Shown here: positions 1 to 12,858 of the stretch, in pieces
Layout of the letters: each line of letters opens with the position of its first letter
How positions within the stretch are numbered: the first letter of the stretch is position 1
Assembly (NCBI GenBank): GCA_016709675.1
Contig: JADJMH010000002.1
Coordinates: 62,001 to 126,000, forward strand
Origin: Candidatus Accumulibacter proximus
GTDB taxonomy: Bacteria; Pseudomonadota; Gammaproteobacteria; Burkholderiales; Rhodocyclaceae
Reading direction: 5' to 3'
Length of the DNA: 64,000 nucleotides
The notes under the pieces: generated by a model
The model's input: only the letters and a program-made list of their open reading frames with translations
What the model was told of the DNA's origin: nothing
Database searches by the model: none
Translations under genes and position numbers: made by a program

Positions 1-950
1 CAGTTCTCCGACGGGGGGAATACGGCGGCAAGTTGCGGCGCGCTTATGGCGGTGTCGAACCAGGCCTCGATCTGCTCGATATTGGCTGCAGCGATCTGCT
101 CGACAACGGCGGAAGGAATCGGGCCAAATCGATGGGCAAGCAGGCGTTGGAGCGCAAGGGCCTCGCCCGCGAGCTTTCCCTCTGCGATGGCCTGGGCCTT
201 CCATAGATCAATATTCGTTTCCAGCATGTCGGTTCCTTTCAGAATGTCGTCCACGGCGGGCAGCTCGAGCCCGGGCATCTTCCGGCTTAGCCGGTACTGC
301 ATCCACTGCATCACCGCGCGGTCTATCGTCTGTTTGAACGGCGACTGCGCGACCGTCTGACCAAGATAGCGAATCGCTCGTTTCGCCTCTTCGGTGTCAC
401 GTGTGTGCTCGATGCGAAATATCGCGGCCATCACCCGTTGCAGCCCCTCCAGATACTCGGCAGTGAACCGTCCCTCATCCAGCAGCCAGAATCGCAATTT
501 CGGCTGAAACTCCGTCAGCACTGCCGGGTGCGGCTGGATCAGGTCGAAGATCTCCGTGCTATGGTTCCAGCGCATGTCACCGTTGTAAATGACTATCGGT
601 AACACCGGTGGCAGGCCGTCCGTCAGATCAATGGTCTTCCCCCGCACCAGATGGTCGTATAGCGCCGCGACGTATTGCATCATTCGTACCGGCATGCCCG
701 GGTCGACCGCCGACTGAAACTCGAGCAACAGGTAGAGGTAGATCCGCTGCCCTTGCAGTTCGATCGACCACACCACGTCCTCTTCGCGCTTTTTCATCGC
801 GGGCGTGATGAAGGTGCCGGTTTCCGGGCGCAGCGTGGCATAGTCCAGAAGTTCCGTCAGGCCCGGCGGGGCGAACACCTCCAGCAGCTCCCGCACCAGA
901 TCCGCGTGCGAAAAAAGGTATCGGTAGCCGGTATCGTGCAGGTGAACCAT
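1..950 (-). CDS. Rpn family nuclease / YhgA-like putative transposase (3' end outside window)
   Basis: The reading frame opens at ATG 950 and stays open to the left edge, about 316 codons, so only the C-terminus is missing. The N-terminus (MVHLHDTGYRYLFSHADLVREL) and the LLLEFQSAVD-PGMPVRMMQY block match the PD-(D/E)XK core of the Rpn/YhgA family. The E of LEFQS is a likely catalytic acid. The visible end (LLAHRFGPIPSAVVEQI...IEAWFDTAISAPQLAAVF) looks like the DUF4351 tail common on these proteins. Family members are recombination-promoting DNA nucleases that often occur in many copies per genome. No inverted repeats or target duplication are visible on the retained side, so mobility is not shown. 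Confidence 0.8.
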   Translation of the reverse strand, partial: MVHLHDTGYRYLFSHADLVRELLEVFAPPGLTELLDYATLRPETGTFITPAMKKREEDVVWSIELQGQRIYLYLLLEFQSAVDPGMPVRMMQYVAALYDHLVRGKTIDLTDGLPPVLPIVIYNGDMRWNHSTEIFDLIQPHPAVLTEFQPKLRFWLLDEGRFTAEYLEGLQRVMAAIFRIEHTRDTEEAKRAIRYLGQTVAQSPFKQTIDRAVMQWMQYRLSRKMPGLELPAVDDILKGTDMLETNIDLWKAQAIAEGKLAGEALALQRLLAHRFGPIPSAVVEQIAAANIEQIEAWFDTAISAPQLAAVFPPSEN

Positions 951-1165
951 GGCCCTGATTGTAGTGCGTCAGCGAGCCGCTCGCAAACCGGACGGTAGCC
1001 GAACAGCCCTGACGCATGAACTCGCTGAATCGAATCCGTTTGTTGGCGCCGTCCAGCTGCCAGTGAAGGCGCAGGTACAGCTTGGACACTGTGCAAATTC
1101 GCCGCGACCCAGGTGTTCACGTTACCCCCTATGGTACGATTGCCTCGGCATTTTCGGGGGCTGCG

Positions 1166-1975
1166 ATGGCGCACGCGGAAGATTCACTGATCAAGCTTCA
1201 GGACTTGGCCGGTTTTCTCGAAGAGGGGGCTTTTGACGACAACATGCAGCGGCTCGCTGCGCTGACCGCAAGCGTGCTCAATGCAGAGAGCTGCTCGCTG
1301 ATGTTGCTCAGCGACGGCGAGCTGGAAAGCCCGCGCTTGCGCGTCTGCGGCAGCTTCGGGCCGTTGCCTGCGGTTGCGTACAGGGAGTCCATCGGCAACG
1401 GCGAGGGGATCGCGGGGCGGGTGATCGCCACCGGCAAGGCATTGCTGATTGAGGACATCCTGCGATCGGAGTTTGCGCAGTCGGCGCGGCGTGCAGATGA
1501 TCCGCGCAAGAGCCTGCTCTGCTCGCCGGTCCCGATCAATGGCCGCATCATCGGCGTGCTGAACATCAGCGGACATCGGCAGGGACGTGCTTTCAGGATC
1601 GAGGATCTGCGCCTGCTAGAGGTGGTTTCGCTGTTTGTCGGCAAGGCCATTCAGGTAGTCCAGCTGCAGAACATCCTGAATTCACGCTTCGCCCAGTTGG
1701 CGTTGATGCAGGCCGCGGAAAAGGATGTTGGTAACGCTCTGGCGAGTGCGGTGCACAACCCGGACCAGGTGGCCAGGATTCTGGCCAAGTCCTTTTTCAA
1801 GGAAATGACTCGCGCTGGCTTCGGTTCCAGTCAGATCATCAACGCAGCCTCGGAGATCATCGCGCAACTGAGCAGCAGCCTCCGTCGCCACAGCCAGCGG
1901 TTTGACCGGGAAAGCGCGGATTTGCCTGGAGAAACAGCCGCGCGAAATGAGGCTGTGACCAAAGCGGCCAACTGA
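1166..1975 (+). CDS. GAF-domain protein
   Basis: A 269-residue protein. The frame is open upstream to 1082, but ATG 1166 is preferred because a GGGGG stretch lies about 8 nt upstream and homology-like sequence begins just after it. Residues about 15-170 form a GAF sensor domain: NAESCSLMLL, then GEGIAGRVIATGKALLI, then SLLCSPVPINGRIIGVLNI. The last 90 residues are mostly helical with no recognisable output domain, so this is probably a stand-alone sensor or partner protein. No transmembrane segment is seen. It is convergent with typA and appears monocistronic. The ligand cannot be told from sequence. Confidence 0.75.
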   Translation: MAHAEDSLIKLQDLAGFLEEGAFDDNMQRLAALTASVLNAESCSLMLLSDGELESPRLRVCGSFGPLPAVAYRESIGNGEGIAGRVIATGKALLIEDILRSEFAQSARRADDPRKSLLCSPVPINGRIIGVLNISGHRQGRAFRIEDLRLLEVVSLFVGKAIQVVQLQNILNSRFAQLALMQAAEKDVGNALASAVHNPDQVARILAKSFFKEMTRAGFGSSQIINAASEIIAQLSSSLRRHSQRFDRESADLPGETAARNEAVTKAAN

Positions 1976-2136
1976 GGAAACCTGCCGGCCGAGGCGGTTA
2001 TGCGCTTGTGTTCTTGAGACATGGGCTGGGTGGGGCGCGACCAAGCGGCAGCGAGAAGAAGAATGCACTGCCTCTCAGCGAGCGCGCCAGTTGAGGATCT
2101 GACGTCCCTGATGCTGACACTTGCTTGATCGAGGGT

Positions 2137-2159
2137 CCGGCGCGGAGTTACGGCGCCGG
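2137..2159. terminator. GC-rich hairpin between GAF gene and typA (weak terminator candidate)
   Basis: The arms CCGGCGC (2137-2143) and GCGCCGG (2153-2159) pair perfectly around a 9-nt loop in the 240-bp gap between two convergent genes. Neither side has a T tract, so this is only a possible bidirectional terminator. Confidence 0.3.
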
Positions 2160-2214
2160 GTTCTGAGCGACGGCGTCGGGAGACCGCACGTTTTCGTCGG
2201 TGCGTACCGTCGGA

Positions 2215-4056
2215 CTAGCCCTCGCGCGCCGCCCTGCGGCGCTCGTTGTCGGTGAGCAGGCGTTTGCGGATGCGGATGCTCTTGGGCGTGATTTCGACCA
2301 GTTCGTCGTCGTCGATGAACTCGACCGCCGACTCCAGCGTCAGCGCCACCGGGGGTACCAGGCGGACCGCCTCGTCGGTTCCCGAGGCGCGCACGTTGGT
2401 CAGTTGCTTGCCTTTGATCGGATTGACGACGAGGTCGTTCTCGCGGCTGTGGATGCCGATCACCATGCCCTCGTAGAGCTTGTCGCCGGGCACGGTGAAC
2501 ATCCGGCCACGATCCTGCAGTTTCCACAGCGCATAAGCCACGGCTTCACCCTTTTCGGCCGAAATCAGGACGCCGTTGCGGCGGCCTGGGATGTCGGCCT
2601 TGAGTGGTGCGTACTCGTCGAAAACGTGGCTCATCAGCCCGGTGCCGCGGGTCATGTTGAGGAACTCGCCCTGGAAGCCGATCAGGCCGCGTGCCGGGAT
2701 CCGGTACTCGAGACGGACGCGGCCGCGCCCATCGGCAGACATGTCCTGCAGCTCGCCGCGACGATAGCCGAGCGCTTCCATGACGGCGCCCTGGTGCGAC
2801 TCCTCGACGTCGAGCGTCAGCATTTCGTAAGGCTCGCATGGCTCGCCTTCAATCTCCTTGACGATCACCCGCGGGCGCCCGACCGCCAGTTCGTAGCCTT
2901 CGCGACGCATGGTTTCGAGCAGGATCGTCAGATGCAGTTCGCCACGCCCGGAGACCAGGAAACTGTCGGTGTCGGCCGTTTCCTCGACGCGCAGCGCCAT
3001 GTTGGTCAGCAGTTCCTTGCGCAGGCGCTCGCCAATCTGACGGCTGGTGACGAACTTGCCTTCGGTGCCGGCGTAGGGCGAGTTGTTGACCATGAAGGTC
3101 ATGTTCAGCGTCGGCTCGTCGATCCGCAGCATCGGCAGCGCTTCGGGCTTTTCGGTATCGGTGAGCGTGCAGCCGATCGACAGGTCGTCGATTCCCGTCA
3201 CCAGCACGATGTCGCCGGCGACCGCTTCGTCGAGGGGTACCCGTTCAAGACCGCGGAAGCCGAACACCTGTCCCACTTTGGCCGTCTTTGGCGGGCCATG
3301 CTCGAACCTGCCTTCAGCGTCCGCCTGCCCGTACATCACGAGCACCTGCTGTGCCGGCTTCAGGCGCCCGCGCTGCAGGCGGCCGATGCCGATGCGCCCG
3401 ACGTAGCTCGAGTAATCGAGTGCCGAGATCTGGAGTTGCAGCGGTCCGTCGATCTCGTCAGCGTGCGGTGGTGGAACGTGCTTGAGGATCGTCTCGAACA
3501 TCGGTCGCATGTCGGGCGATGGCTGCGCCAGATCCAGCGTCGCGTAGCCGTTGATGGCCGAGGCGTAGATCACTGGGAAATCAAGCTGGTCGTCGTTCGC
3601 ACCGAGCTTGTCGAAGAGGTCGAAAGTGTGGTCCACGACCCAGTCCGGCCGCGCGCCGTCACGGTCGATCTTGTTGACCACAACGATCGGCTGCAGTCCC
3701 AGGGCGAGGGCCTTCTTGGTCACGAAGCGGGTTTGCGGCATCGGACCTTCGACGGCGTCGACCAGCAGCAGGACCCCGTCAACCATCGAGAGCACACGTT
3801 CGACTTCGCCACCAAAGTCGGCGTGCCCCGGCGTGTCGACGATGTTGATATGGATGCCGGCATAGTCGACGGCCAGGTTCTTGGCCAGGATGGTGATGCC
3901 GCGCTCCTTCTCAAGCTCGTTCGAATCCATCATCCGCTCGGTGATGTGCTGGTGAGCGGAAAAGCTGCCCGCCTGGACCAGCAACTTGTCCACCAGCGTG
4001 GTTTTGCCATGGTCGACGTGAGCGATGATGGCGATGTTGCGGACGGCGCGGGACAT
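2215..4056 (-). CDS. typA: Translational GTPase TypA/BipA
   Basis: A 613-residue ribosome-associated GTPase of the EF-G class with roles in stress adaptation and ribosome biogenesis. All GTPase motifs are visible: G1 AHVDHGKTT at residues 12-20, G2 near RGIT at 52-55, G3 DTPGH at 74-78 and G4 NKID at 128-131. These are followed by the beta-barrel domain II, EF-G-like domains III/V and the TypA-specific C-terminal part. Length is typical for the family. It appears monocistronic, transcribed away from the gene-poor 4.1-5.1 kb gap. A long open frame on the opposite strand (2200-4074) is an antisense artefact of high GC third positions. Confidence 0.97.
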   Translation of the reverse strand: MSRAVRNIAIIAHVDHGKTTLVDKLLVQAGSFSAHQHITERMMDSNELEKERGITILAKNLAVDYAGIHINIVDTPGHADFGGEVERVLSMVDGVLLLVDAVEGPMPQTRFVTKKALALGLQPIVVVNKIDRDGARPDWVVDHTFDLFDKLGANDDQLDFPVIYASAINGYATLDLAQPSPDMRPMFETILKHVPPPHADEIDGPLQLQISALDYSSYVGRIGIGRLQRGRLKPAQQVLVMYGQADAEGRFEHGPPKTAKVGQVFGFRGLERVPLDEAVAGDIVLVTGIDDLSIGCTLTDTEKPEALPMLRIDEPTLNMTFMVNNSPYAGTEGKFVTSRQIGERLRKELLTNMALRVEETADTDSFLVSGRGELHLTILLETMRREGYELAVGRPRVIVKEIEGEPCEPYEMLTLDVEESHQGAVMEALGYRRGELQDMSADGRGRVRLEYRIPARGLIGFQGEFLNMTRGTGLMSHVFDEYAPLKADIPGRRNGVLISAEKGEAVAYALWKLQDRGRMFTVPGDKLYEGMVIGIHSRENDLVVNPIKGKQLTNVRASGTDEAVRLVPPVALTLESAVEFIDDDELVEITPKSIRIRKRLLTDNERRRAAREG

Positions 4057-4086
4057 ATGCGGTCAAGCCTTTGAAGAAGGGCGGCT

Positions 4087-4095
4087 ATTCTAGCA
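4087..4095 (-). promoter_or_regulatory. Extended -10 promoter candidate for typA
   Basis: On the minus strand this reads TGCTAGAAT, an extended -10 (TGn + TAGAAT), 31 nt before the typA ATG. No convincing -35 is visible, which is acceptable for an extended -10 promoter. Assigned by eye only. Confidence 0.4.
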
Positions 4096-5060
<965 letters not shown>

Positions 5061-5336
5061 ATGACCGAAACGATTGTTGCTTTCCTGAGAGCCAATGCTG
5101 AGCAGCTCGATGTCGACATGGCCGAGGCGCTCAACATTCCGCTTGACGAACTGCGCCAGGAGGTCGCTCGGCTGGCTGCATCGGGAGACGTGATCTGTTG
5201 CCGGGTAACGCGCTTCATTGATGGCCGGAAGATCGAAGGCATCAGTTGCCGCCTGTCGTGTGATCCACCGACGCCGGCTCGTGGGCGGAAGCCGGGCGTG
5301 AAGAAGGAAGAGGATACGGAAGCCGGTCTGTTCTAG
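5061..5336 (+). CDS. Small conserved hypothetical protein, winged-helix-like
   Basis: A 91-residue protein with ATG 5061 preceded by TGAGGG. Residues 1-60 read like a short winged-helix/MarR-type fold: helices IVAFLRANAEQLDVDMAEALNIPLDELRQEVARLAASG, then a strand pair around DVICCRVTRFIDGRKIEGISCRL. The tail is basic then acidic (ARGRKPGVKKEEDTE). No catalytic motif is present. It may bind DNA, but no specific family is recognised. It is convergent with the CBS/DUF294 gene. An in-frame upstream start at 4989 was rejected because it lacks a ribosome binding site. Confidence 0.65.
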   Translation: MTETIVAFLRANAEQLDVDMAEALNIPLDELRQEVARLAASGDVICCRVTRFIDGRKIEGISCRLSCDPPTPARGRKPGVKKEEDTEAGLF

Positions 5337-5426
5337 GGGCCTGTGTGGCGTGCGGCAGCGCTGAGCGGGTTGCCTGCGTTGCCCGCCGGGATTCCCCGAC
5401 TGGCATTGACGCCGGTCAGAGCGCGC

Positions 5427-6875
5427 TCATCTGAGCAAATGCAGGTTGAAATGGCTCTTGATGAACTCCTGGAACTTTTCGACACCCTTGAGGGCGAGCT
5501 GTAGCCGGCCGAGTTCCATCATGTTCAGTCGCTCCAACGCGATGTAGTTATCGGGCTGGCGCCCTTCACGGACCGCTTCCACCTGTCCGCGCAGGCGCAT
5601 CAGCACCAGGAAGTCGAAGCTCTCGGAAATGTTGGCGGCCATCTTCCTGTTCACCACCTTGTCCCTGACCAGTGCTTCCAGTCGCTGGTGGGTGCTGCCT
5701 TCGAGCTTGCCGGCCTGAATCGCCAGCGCCTTGACGCCCTCGGAGATGGCAAAGATCCCCGCCTTCTTGATCTCCAGCATGCCGGAGTGCTCGCCGGCAC
5801 TCTCCCCCTTGATGCGGCCGAACCAGCCGATGGGCGGTGCGAAGCGCAGCGTGTTTTCGACCATGCGCATCAGGAACAGCTCGTCTCGCCGCACGTGGGA
5901 GTACAGTTGCGTCTTGAGTGCCTGTTCGAAAGAGGGGTCGCCGTAAATGGTGCGAATATCCACGAAGGTGCCACAACTGAGGACATGCTTCGGCGTCGGC
6001 ACCTTTAGCCAGCGGTCAAGCTGATCTTGCCATTTGCTCAGGCTGCGCCGCCATTCCCTGTTGTTGGCCATGATTCCGCCGGGGCAGGGTGGTATGCCGA
6101 TGGCGATCAGCGAATCGACCAGCGCCTGCGAAAACTCTTCGATCCTGTGGATCTCGTCGGGCCCCAGTTCGTCGCCATAGACAATGGCATTGTCCTGGTC
6201 GGTGAGCAGCGTCTGTTCTCCGCGCCCTTCGCTGCCGAGAACCACCAGCGCAAAGCGCGGCGGCAGGTCGGCAAAGCGGTCCTGGCGCAGCAGCGCGATC
6301 AGGCGCAAGAGGATCTGGTCATTGAGGTGGGCAATCATGCGCACCATGTCGCGAATGCTGCGCGTGCCGGTGCCTCCGTCGCTGAGATGCAGAACCAGGC
6401 CCTGGATGCGCGAGTACACTTCGCTCAGTTCGTCAAAGTTCCTCGCCTGCTCGATGTCGAGCACCAGTTGCTGCGGCGTATGCGACTGCAGGCGAATGAT
6501 GTCGCTGTCGGTGATGATTCCGGAAAGCTTTCCCTTGCCATCGATCACCGCCAGGCGATGAATCCGCTCGCGCGACATCCGGTAGAGGGCTTCGTAAAGC
6601 AGGTCGTTCTCACCGATCACCGACAGCGGGCTGTTCATGATGGCCCGGACGACGAGTGTTGACGGATCTGTGCCGGCAGCGACGACCTTGTTGCGCAGGT
6701 CGCGGTCGGTCATGATGCCGTGCGGCAGCTTGTTTTCGCAGACCACGACGCTCGAAATGTTCTTCTCGCGCATGATCCTGACGACGTCAACCAGCGCGTC
6801 GTCAGCGCCGCAGGTGACCACCGTACGTTGGCAGAAATTCTTCACCGGGCGAAAGAACAGGCCTTCTTCAGCCAT
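5427..6875 (-). CDS. CBS-domain pair + DUF294 putative nucleotidyltransferase
   Basis: A 482-residue cytoplasmic protein. Residues about 12-130 form two CBS domains (IMTDRDLR, IITDSDIIRL) that usually bind adenine nucleotides. Residues about 140-290 form a DUF294 domain with the nucleotidyltransferase signature GSEGRGEQ (214-221) followed by TDQDNA (acidic pair D226/D228). The C-terminal third is the DUF294_C helical domain. Related GlnD-like proteins transfer nucleotides, but no substrate is established for this family, which often sits near solute:sodium symporters. It is the first minus-strand gene downstream of the Mrp operon (45-bp gap) and could be co-transcribed with it. Confidence 0.85.
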   Translation of the reverse strand: MAEEGLFFRPVKNFCQRTVVTCGADDALVDVVRIMREKNISSVVVCENKLPHGIMTDRDLRNKVVAAGTDPSTLVVRAIMNSPLSVIGENDLLYEALYRMSRERIHRLAVIDGKGKLSGIITDSDIIRLQSHTPQQLVLDIEQARNFDELSEVYSRIQGLVLHLSDGGTGTRSIRDMVRMIAHLNDQILLRLIALLRQDRFADLPPRFALVVLGSEGRGEQTLLTDQDNAIVYGDELGPDEIHRIEEFSQALVDSLIAIGIPPCPGGIMANNREWRRSLSKWQDQLDRWLKVPTPKHVLSCGTFVDIRTIYGDPSFEQALKTQLYSHVRRDELFLMRMVENTLRFAPPIGWFGRIKGESAGEHSGMLEIKKAGIFAISEGVKALAIQAGKLEGSTHQRLEALVRDKVVNRKMAANISESFDFLVLMRLRGQVEAVREGRQPDNYIALERLNMMELGRLQLALKGVEKFQEFIKSHFNLHLLR

Positions 6876-6919
6876 GATTGGCTACTCCTTGTGGTTCGAT
6901 TGCTGTTGTGATGTGCTGA

Positions 6920-7294
6920 CTACGATGGCTGGTCCGGATGTCGGAGCTTCTCCCGACCTCTGTCTCTGACGGGCGTGTCACTGTCGGACTGCTGGGTGCC
7001 TGTCTGCCGGTGCAGCGCTGCCTTGGCGAGCAGATGCGCCGTCACCGGTGCGGTAATGAAGAGGAAAAAGAGGATCGCCAGTTCGTGCAGGCTGATGCCT
7101 TCGTTTGCCCCGGTCGAGAAAAAGATCGCGGACGCGAGCAGCATCGCACCGACGCCGAGGGTGGTGGCCTTGGTCGGACCGTGCAGGCGGGTCAGGAAGT
7201 CGGGCAGGCGGGCGAGTCCGATCGAGCCAAGCAGGACGAACAGTGCGCCGAGCAGGATCAGGACCGCGACGGCTGATTCGGTCGCCGTGCTCAC
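6920..7294 (-). CDS. mrpG: Na+/H+ antiporter subunit G (MrpG/MnhG)
   Basis: A 124-residue small membrane subunit. The start is GTG 7294, overlapping the mrpF stop by 4 nt. A longer open frame to 7675 runs antisense-like through mrpF/E in the wrong frame and is rejected. Three hydrophobic segments are visible (AVAVLILLGALFVLLGSIG, TTLGVGAMLLASAIFF, LAILFFLFITAPVTAHLL), with the family motif LARLPDFLTRLHGPTKATTLG. The charged tail from about residue 95 is unusual but not long. It is the last gene of the Mrp operon. Confidence 0.92.
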   Translation of the reverse strand: MSTATESAVAVLILLGALFVLLGSIGLARLPDFLTRLHGPTKATTLGVGAMLLASAIFFSTGANEGISLHELAILFFLFITAPVTAHLLAKAALHRQTGTQQSDSDTPVRDRGREKLRHPDQPS

Positions 7295-7560
7295 TCGATG
7301 ATGTCTCCACGCAGGAGGAACTTGCACAGCGCGACGGTGCCGATGAAGCCCATCAGTGCGAGCAGCAGCGCGACCTCGAAGTAGGCGCTGCTGGCGGTGC
7401 GAATCCCGAACAGAACGAGCAGCGCGATGGTGTTGATGCTCAGGGTATCGAGTGCCAGGATGCGATCGGTGGTGTCCGGTCCACGCAGCAGTCGATACAG
7501 GTTGAGCGCCAGGGCGGCGCCGATGAGGACGAAGGCGATCTCGATGGCGGCATTCAGCAT
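7291..7560 (-). CDS. mrpF: Na+/H+ antiporter subunit F (MrpF/MnhF)
   Basis: An 89-residue protein with three transmembrane helices. The family core GPDTTDRILALDTLSINTIALLVL is clear. Its ATG overlaps the end of mrpE by 7 nt and its stop overlaps mrpG by 4 nt, so translation is probably coupled. It is part of the hetero-oligomeric Mrp complex in the inner membrane. Confidence 0.93.
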   Translation of the reverse strand: MLNAAIEIAFVLIGAALALNLYRLLRGPDTTDRILALDTLSINTIALLVLFGIRTASSAYFEVALLLALMGFIGTVALCKFLLRGDIIE

Positions 7561-8042
7561 GCGAATATCTCCTTGAGGGGCAATTCATAACGATCCTTGA
7601 TCTCGCGCACCAGCGCCTGCGGGTCAGGCGCGTCGAGCGCATGCACGAGCATGATCCAGCGTTGCTGGTCGACATCGATGGCCACTGTGCCCGGTGTCAG
7701 GGAGACGATGCTGCCGAGCAGCGTAGCGAGAAAGGGATCCCGCAGGTCGAGCGGTACCTCGACCAGGGCCGGTGACAGCCCGCACAGCGGGCCGATCACC
7801 TGCCGCGCGACGCGCCAGTTGGCGGTCACGATGTCGGTTGCAAAGACGGCAAGAAACCGGACCGCCCGCCATGGCCGGACCAGACGCGGCGGCTCCGGCC
7901 AGAAGGGCAGCGTCAGCAACGGGAGCACGATGGCCAGCAGGCCGCCGAGCACTAGCAGACCGAGTGATGCGGCGTTGGTGATCACCGCCCAGAGCAGAAA
8001 AACGGTGGCCGACAACAGCGGGCGGGGAAGGAGTCGGTGCAT
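7554..8042 (-). CDS. mrpE: Na+/H+ antiporter subunit E (MrpE/MnhE)
   Basis: A 162-residue protein. ATG 8042 was chosen because it overlaps the mrpD stop (TGATG) and is followed by the expected hydrophobic N-terminus (LLSATVFLLWAVITNAASLG). The upstream extension to 8216 is Arg-rich read-through inside mrpD. The soluble C-terminal half contains SIVSLTPGTVAIDVD and MLVHALD, diagnostic of MrpE. It is needed for assembly or activity of the Mrp complex rather than ion transport itself. Confidence 0.93.
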   Translation of the reverse strand: MHRLLPRPLLSATVFLLWAVITNAASLGLLVLGGLLAIVLPLLTLPFWPEPPRLVRPWRAVRFLAVFATDIVTANWRVARQVIGPLCGLSPALVEVPLDLRDPFLATLLGSIVSLTPGTVAIDVDQQRWIMLVHALDAPDPQALVREIKDRYELPLKEIFAC

Positions 8043-9547
8043 CAGCGTGTGGCCTTCCGGCCGGCGCCGAACGGTCCGAGCACGCTGGCGACGTACGCTC
8101 CCGGCGAATGCAGCTGGCTGGCGGCGCGTTCGGCGTACTCGGAGAGCGGGCTCGCCATCACGGCGAGCAGGGGTCCGGCAGCCACCAGCAACAAGGTGGC
8201 CGTCGCTCTTTGCCAAACGATCGCCGGGGCCGCTTCGGCCGCTACCCTGTACTTCCAGATCAGATAGCAGCCATCGCGTGCAAGCGCGATCATGACCATG
8301 AAACCGGCGGCCAATACGACCATCCAGATCGCTGCTCCGGCGCTGACCTCACGCAGTGTCGTCAGCAGCATCAGCTTGCCGACGAAGCCGGAGAAAGGCG
8401 GCAGCCCGGCGATCGTGATTGCCAGGACCAGGAAAGCGACTTTCAGCCAGGCGGCCTGCGGCGCTGGCCCGGCACTCAGGTGATCGGCGGCGCGGCCGCG
8501 CTGCTCGGCGATGACCCCGGCGAGCAGAAAAAATGCGGCGCCGGCGAGCGTCGATTGCACCAGGTAGTAGATCGCTGCCGCATCGACCTGTGCATTTGCC
8601 TGTGCCGGAGTGACCAGCAAGGTGCCGGCCGAGAGCAGGGTCAGCCAGGCAGCGAGCGCTCGCAGGCGCGCCGCAGCGACCACCCCCAGGGCCGCAAATA
8701 CGACGGTGGCCAGTGCCAGTGTGGTCAGCCAGTTGTCGAGCAGGTCGGGCATCGCCGGTGCCAGGGCGATCGTCTGCACGCGCAGGATGGCGACGATGCC
8801 GACCTTGGTCATGATCGCAAACAGTGCCGCGACCGGCGCCCCGGCCGCGGTGTAGGTGTGCGGTAACCAGAACGACAGGGGTAACAGCCCGGCCTTGAGG
8901 GCGAAGACGGCAATCAGTAGGGCAAAGGACAGCCTGGCCAATGCCTGATCGTGTCCTGGCAGCGTCAGTCGATACGCCAGATCGGCGAGGTTGAGTGTGC
9001 CCAGCGTGCCGTAGAGCAGTCCCAGAGCGATCAGGAACAGCGCCGATCCGACCAGATTGAGGACCACGTAGCTGATGCCCGCGCGCGTTCTCGCCAGCCC
9101 GCCACCGTGCGCCAGCAGCGTGTACGAGGCGAGCAGCATGACCTCGAAGAAGACGAAGAGGTTGAACAGGTCGCCGGTCAGGAATGCGCCGGTGAGGCCG
9201 AAGATCTGCAACTGGAACAGCGGATGGAAGTGCAGCCCGCGTTCGTCAAAGCCGCTACTCGCGTAGAGCAGCGAGACGAAGCAGAGGACTGCGGTCAGCA
9301 GGGTCATCGCGGCGGCCAGCCGATCGAGCACCAGGACGATGCCGAAAGGGGCCGGCCAGTTGCCGAGGGCGTAGACGCGCAACTGGCCGTCGTCGGCGAG
9401 CAGGGTCAGCCAGGCCGTGATCAGGACCAGCAGCGTCGCGGCCGCCAGGCCGATCAGGCGCTGGCAGGCCAGTCGGCTGCACGCCATCTGCAGCAGGGCG
9501 GCGGCAAACGGGATCAGCAGCGGCAGGATCGGCGCATGCGTGGTCAT
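8042..9547 (-). CDS. mrpD: Na+/H+ antiporter subunit D (MrpD/MnhD)
   Basis: A 501-residue polytopic protein of the proton-conducting complex I NuoL/M/N superfamily, with about 14 predicted helices. A conserved Glu in the FVFFEVMLLASYTLLAHGG helix and a Lys in FALKAGLLPLSFWLPHTYTAAGAPVAALFAIMTKVG are the key channel residues. It lies between mrpC (4-nt overlap) and mrpE (1-nt overlap). The unbroken plus-strand frames across it are antisense shadows. Confidence 0.95.
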   Translation of the reverse strand: MTTHAPILPLLIPFAAALLQMACSRLACQRLIGLAAATLLVLITAWLTLLADDGQLRVYALGNWPAPFGIVLVLDRLAAAMTLLTAVLCFVSLLYASSGFDERGLHFHPLFQLQIFGLTGAFLTGDLFNLFVFFEVMLLASYTLLAHGGGLARTRAGISYVVLNLVGSALFLIALGLLYGTLGTLNLADLAYRLTLPGHDQALARLSFALLIAVFALKAGLLPLSFWLPHTYTAAGAPVAALFAIMTKVGIVAILRVQTIALAPAMPDLLDNWLTTLALATVVFAALGVVAAARLRALAAWLTLLSAGTLLVTPAQANAQVDAAAIYYLVQSTLAGAAFFLLAGVIAEQRGRAADHLSAGPAPQAAWLKVAFLVLAITIAGLPPFSGFVGKLMLLTTLREVSAGAAIWMVVLAAGFMVMIALARDGCYLIWKYRVAAEAAPAIVWQRATATLLLVAAGPLLAVMASPLSEYAERAASQLHSPGAYVASVLGPFGAGRKATR

Positions 9548-9869
9548 GGTTCTTTGCGGGTGTCGACGTGATCGGAACCAGATTCCGCCAGGCCGCGTAA
9601 GGCCAGCATCGCCAGGTAGGCGGTCATGCCAAAGCCGATGACGATGGCCGTCAGCACCAGCGCCTGCGGCAGGGGGTCGGTGTAGGTGGCGCCGGCGCGA
9701 ATCAGCGGCGGCGCGTCGAGCTGCAGGCGGCCGCTGGCAAACAGAAAGAGGTTGACGGCGTAGGAGAGCAGCGTCAGGCCGAGCAAGACCGGGAAGGTGC
9801 GCGCGCGCAGAATCAGGAATACACCACAGGTGGTCAGTGCGCCGATGGCGATGGCCAGCAGTCCTTCCA

Positions 9870-9870
<1 letters not shown>
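9544..9870 (-). CDS. mrpC: Na+/H+ antiporter subunit C (MrpC/MnhC)
   Basis: A 108-residue NuoK-like protein with three helices. ATG 9870 overlaps the stop of mrpA (TGATG) and starts MEGLLAIAIGALTTCGVFLILRA. The open frame extending to 10113 lies inside mrpA and is not used. The motif DPLPQALVLTAIVIGFGMTAY is diagnostic for MrpC. Confidence 0.94.
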
Positions 9871-12686
<2,816 letters not shown>

Positions 12687-12785
12687 TGAGGAAGAATCAG
12701 TCCGGATCGTCGAGCAGAGGATTATAGCCGTCCTGGTCGGCAGCAACCGGCCAGAGTCGGCCGAGAGTCCACGCAAACGGCAAGT

Positions 12786-12803
12786 TTGTCATTATCCCGT
12801 AAC
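12786..12803 (+). promoter_or_regulatory. Weak Pho-box-like site upstream of phoU
   Basis: TTGTCAT (12786-12792), a 4-nt spacer, then CCGTAAC (12797-12803). The first half is one mismatch from the PhoB half-site CTGTCAT. The second matches at only four of seven positions. Spacing (11-nt repeat) and position, 55 nt before the phoU ATG, fit a PhoB operator, but the match is marginal. Confidence 0.35.
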
Positions 12804-12858
12804 ATTGCGGGCGCAAGCTTGCCGCGTCCATCCTGCTTTCCGAAACGAGCCCAGCGCC

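Noticed and set aside
2200..4074. Long plus-strand open frame opposite typA
   Set aside because: Antisense shadow caused by high GC third positions. Its His/Asp/Val/Arg-rich translation is typical of such shadows and typA is certain.
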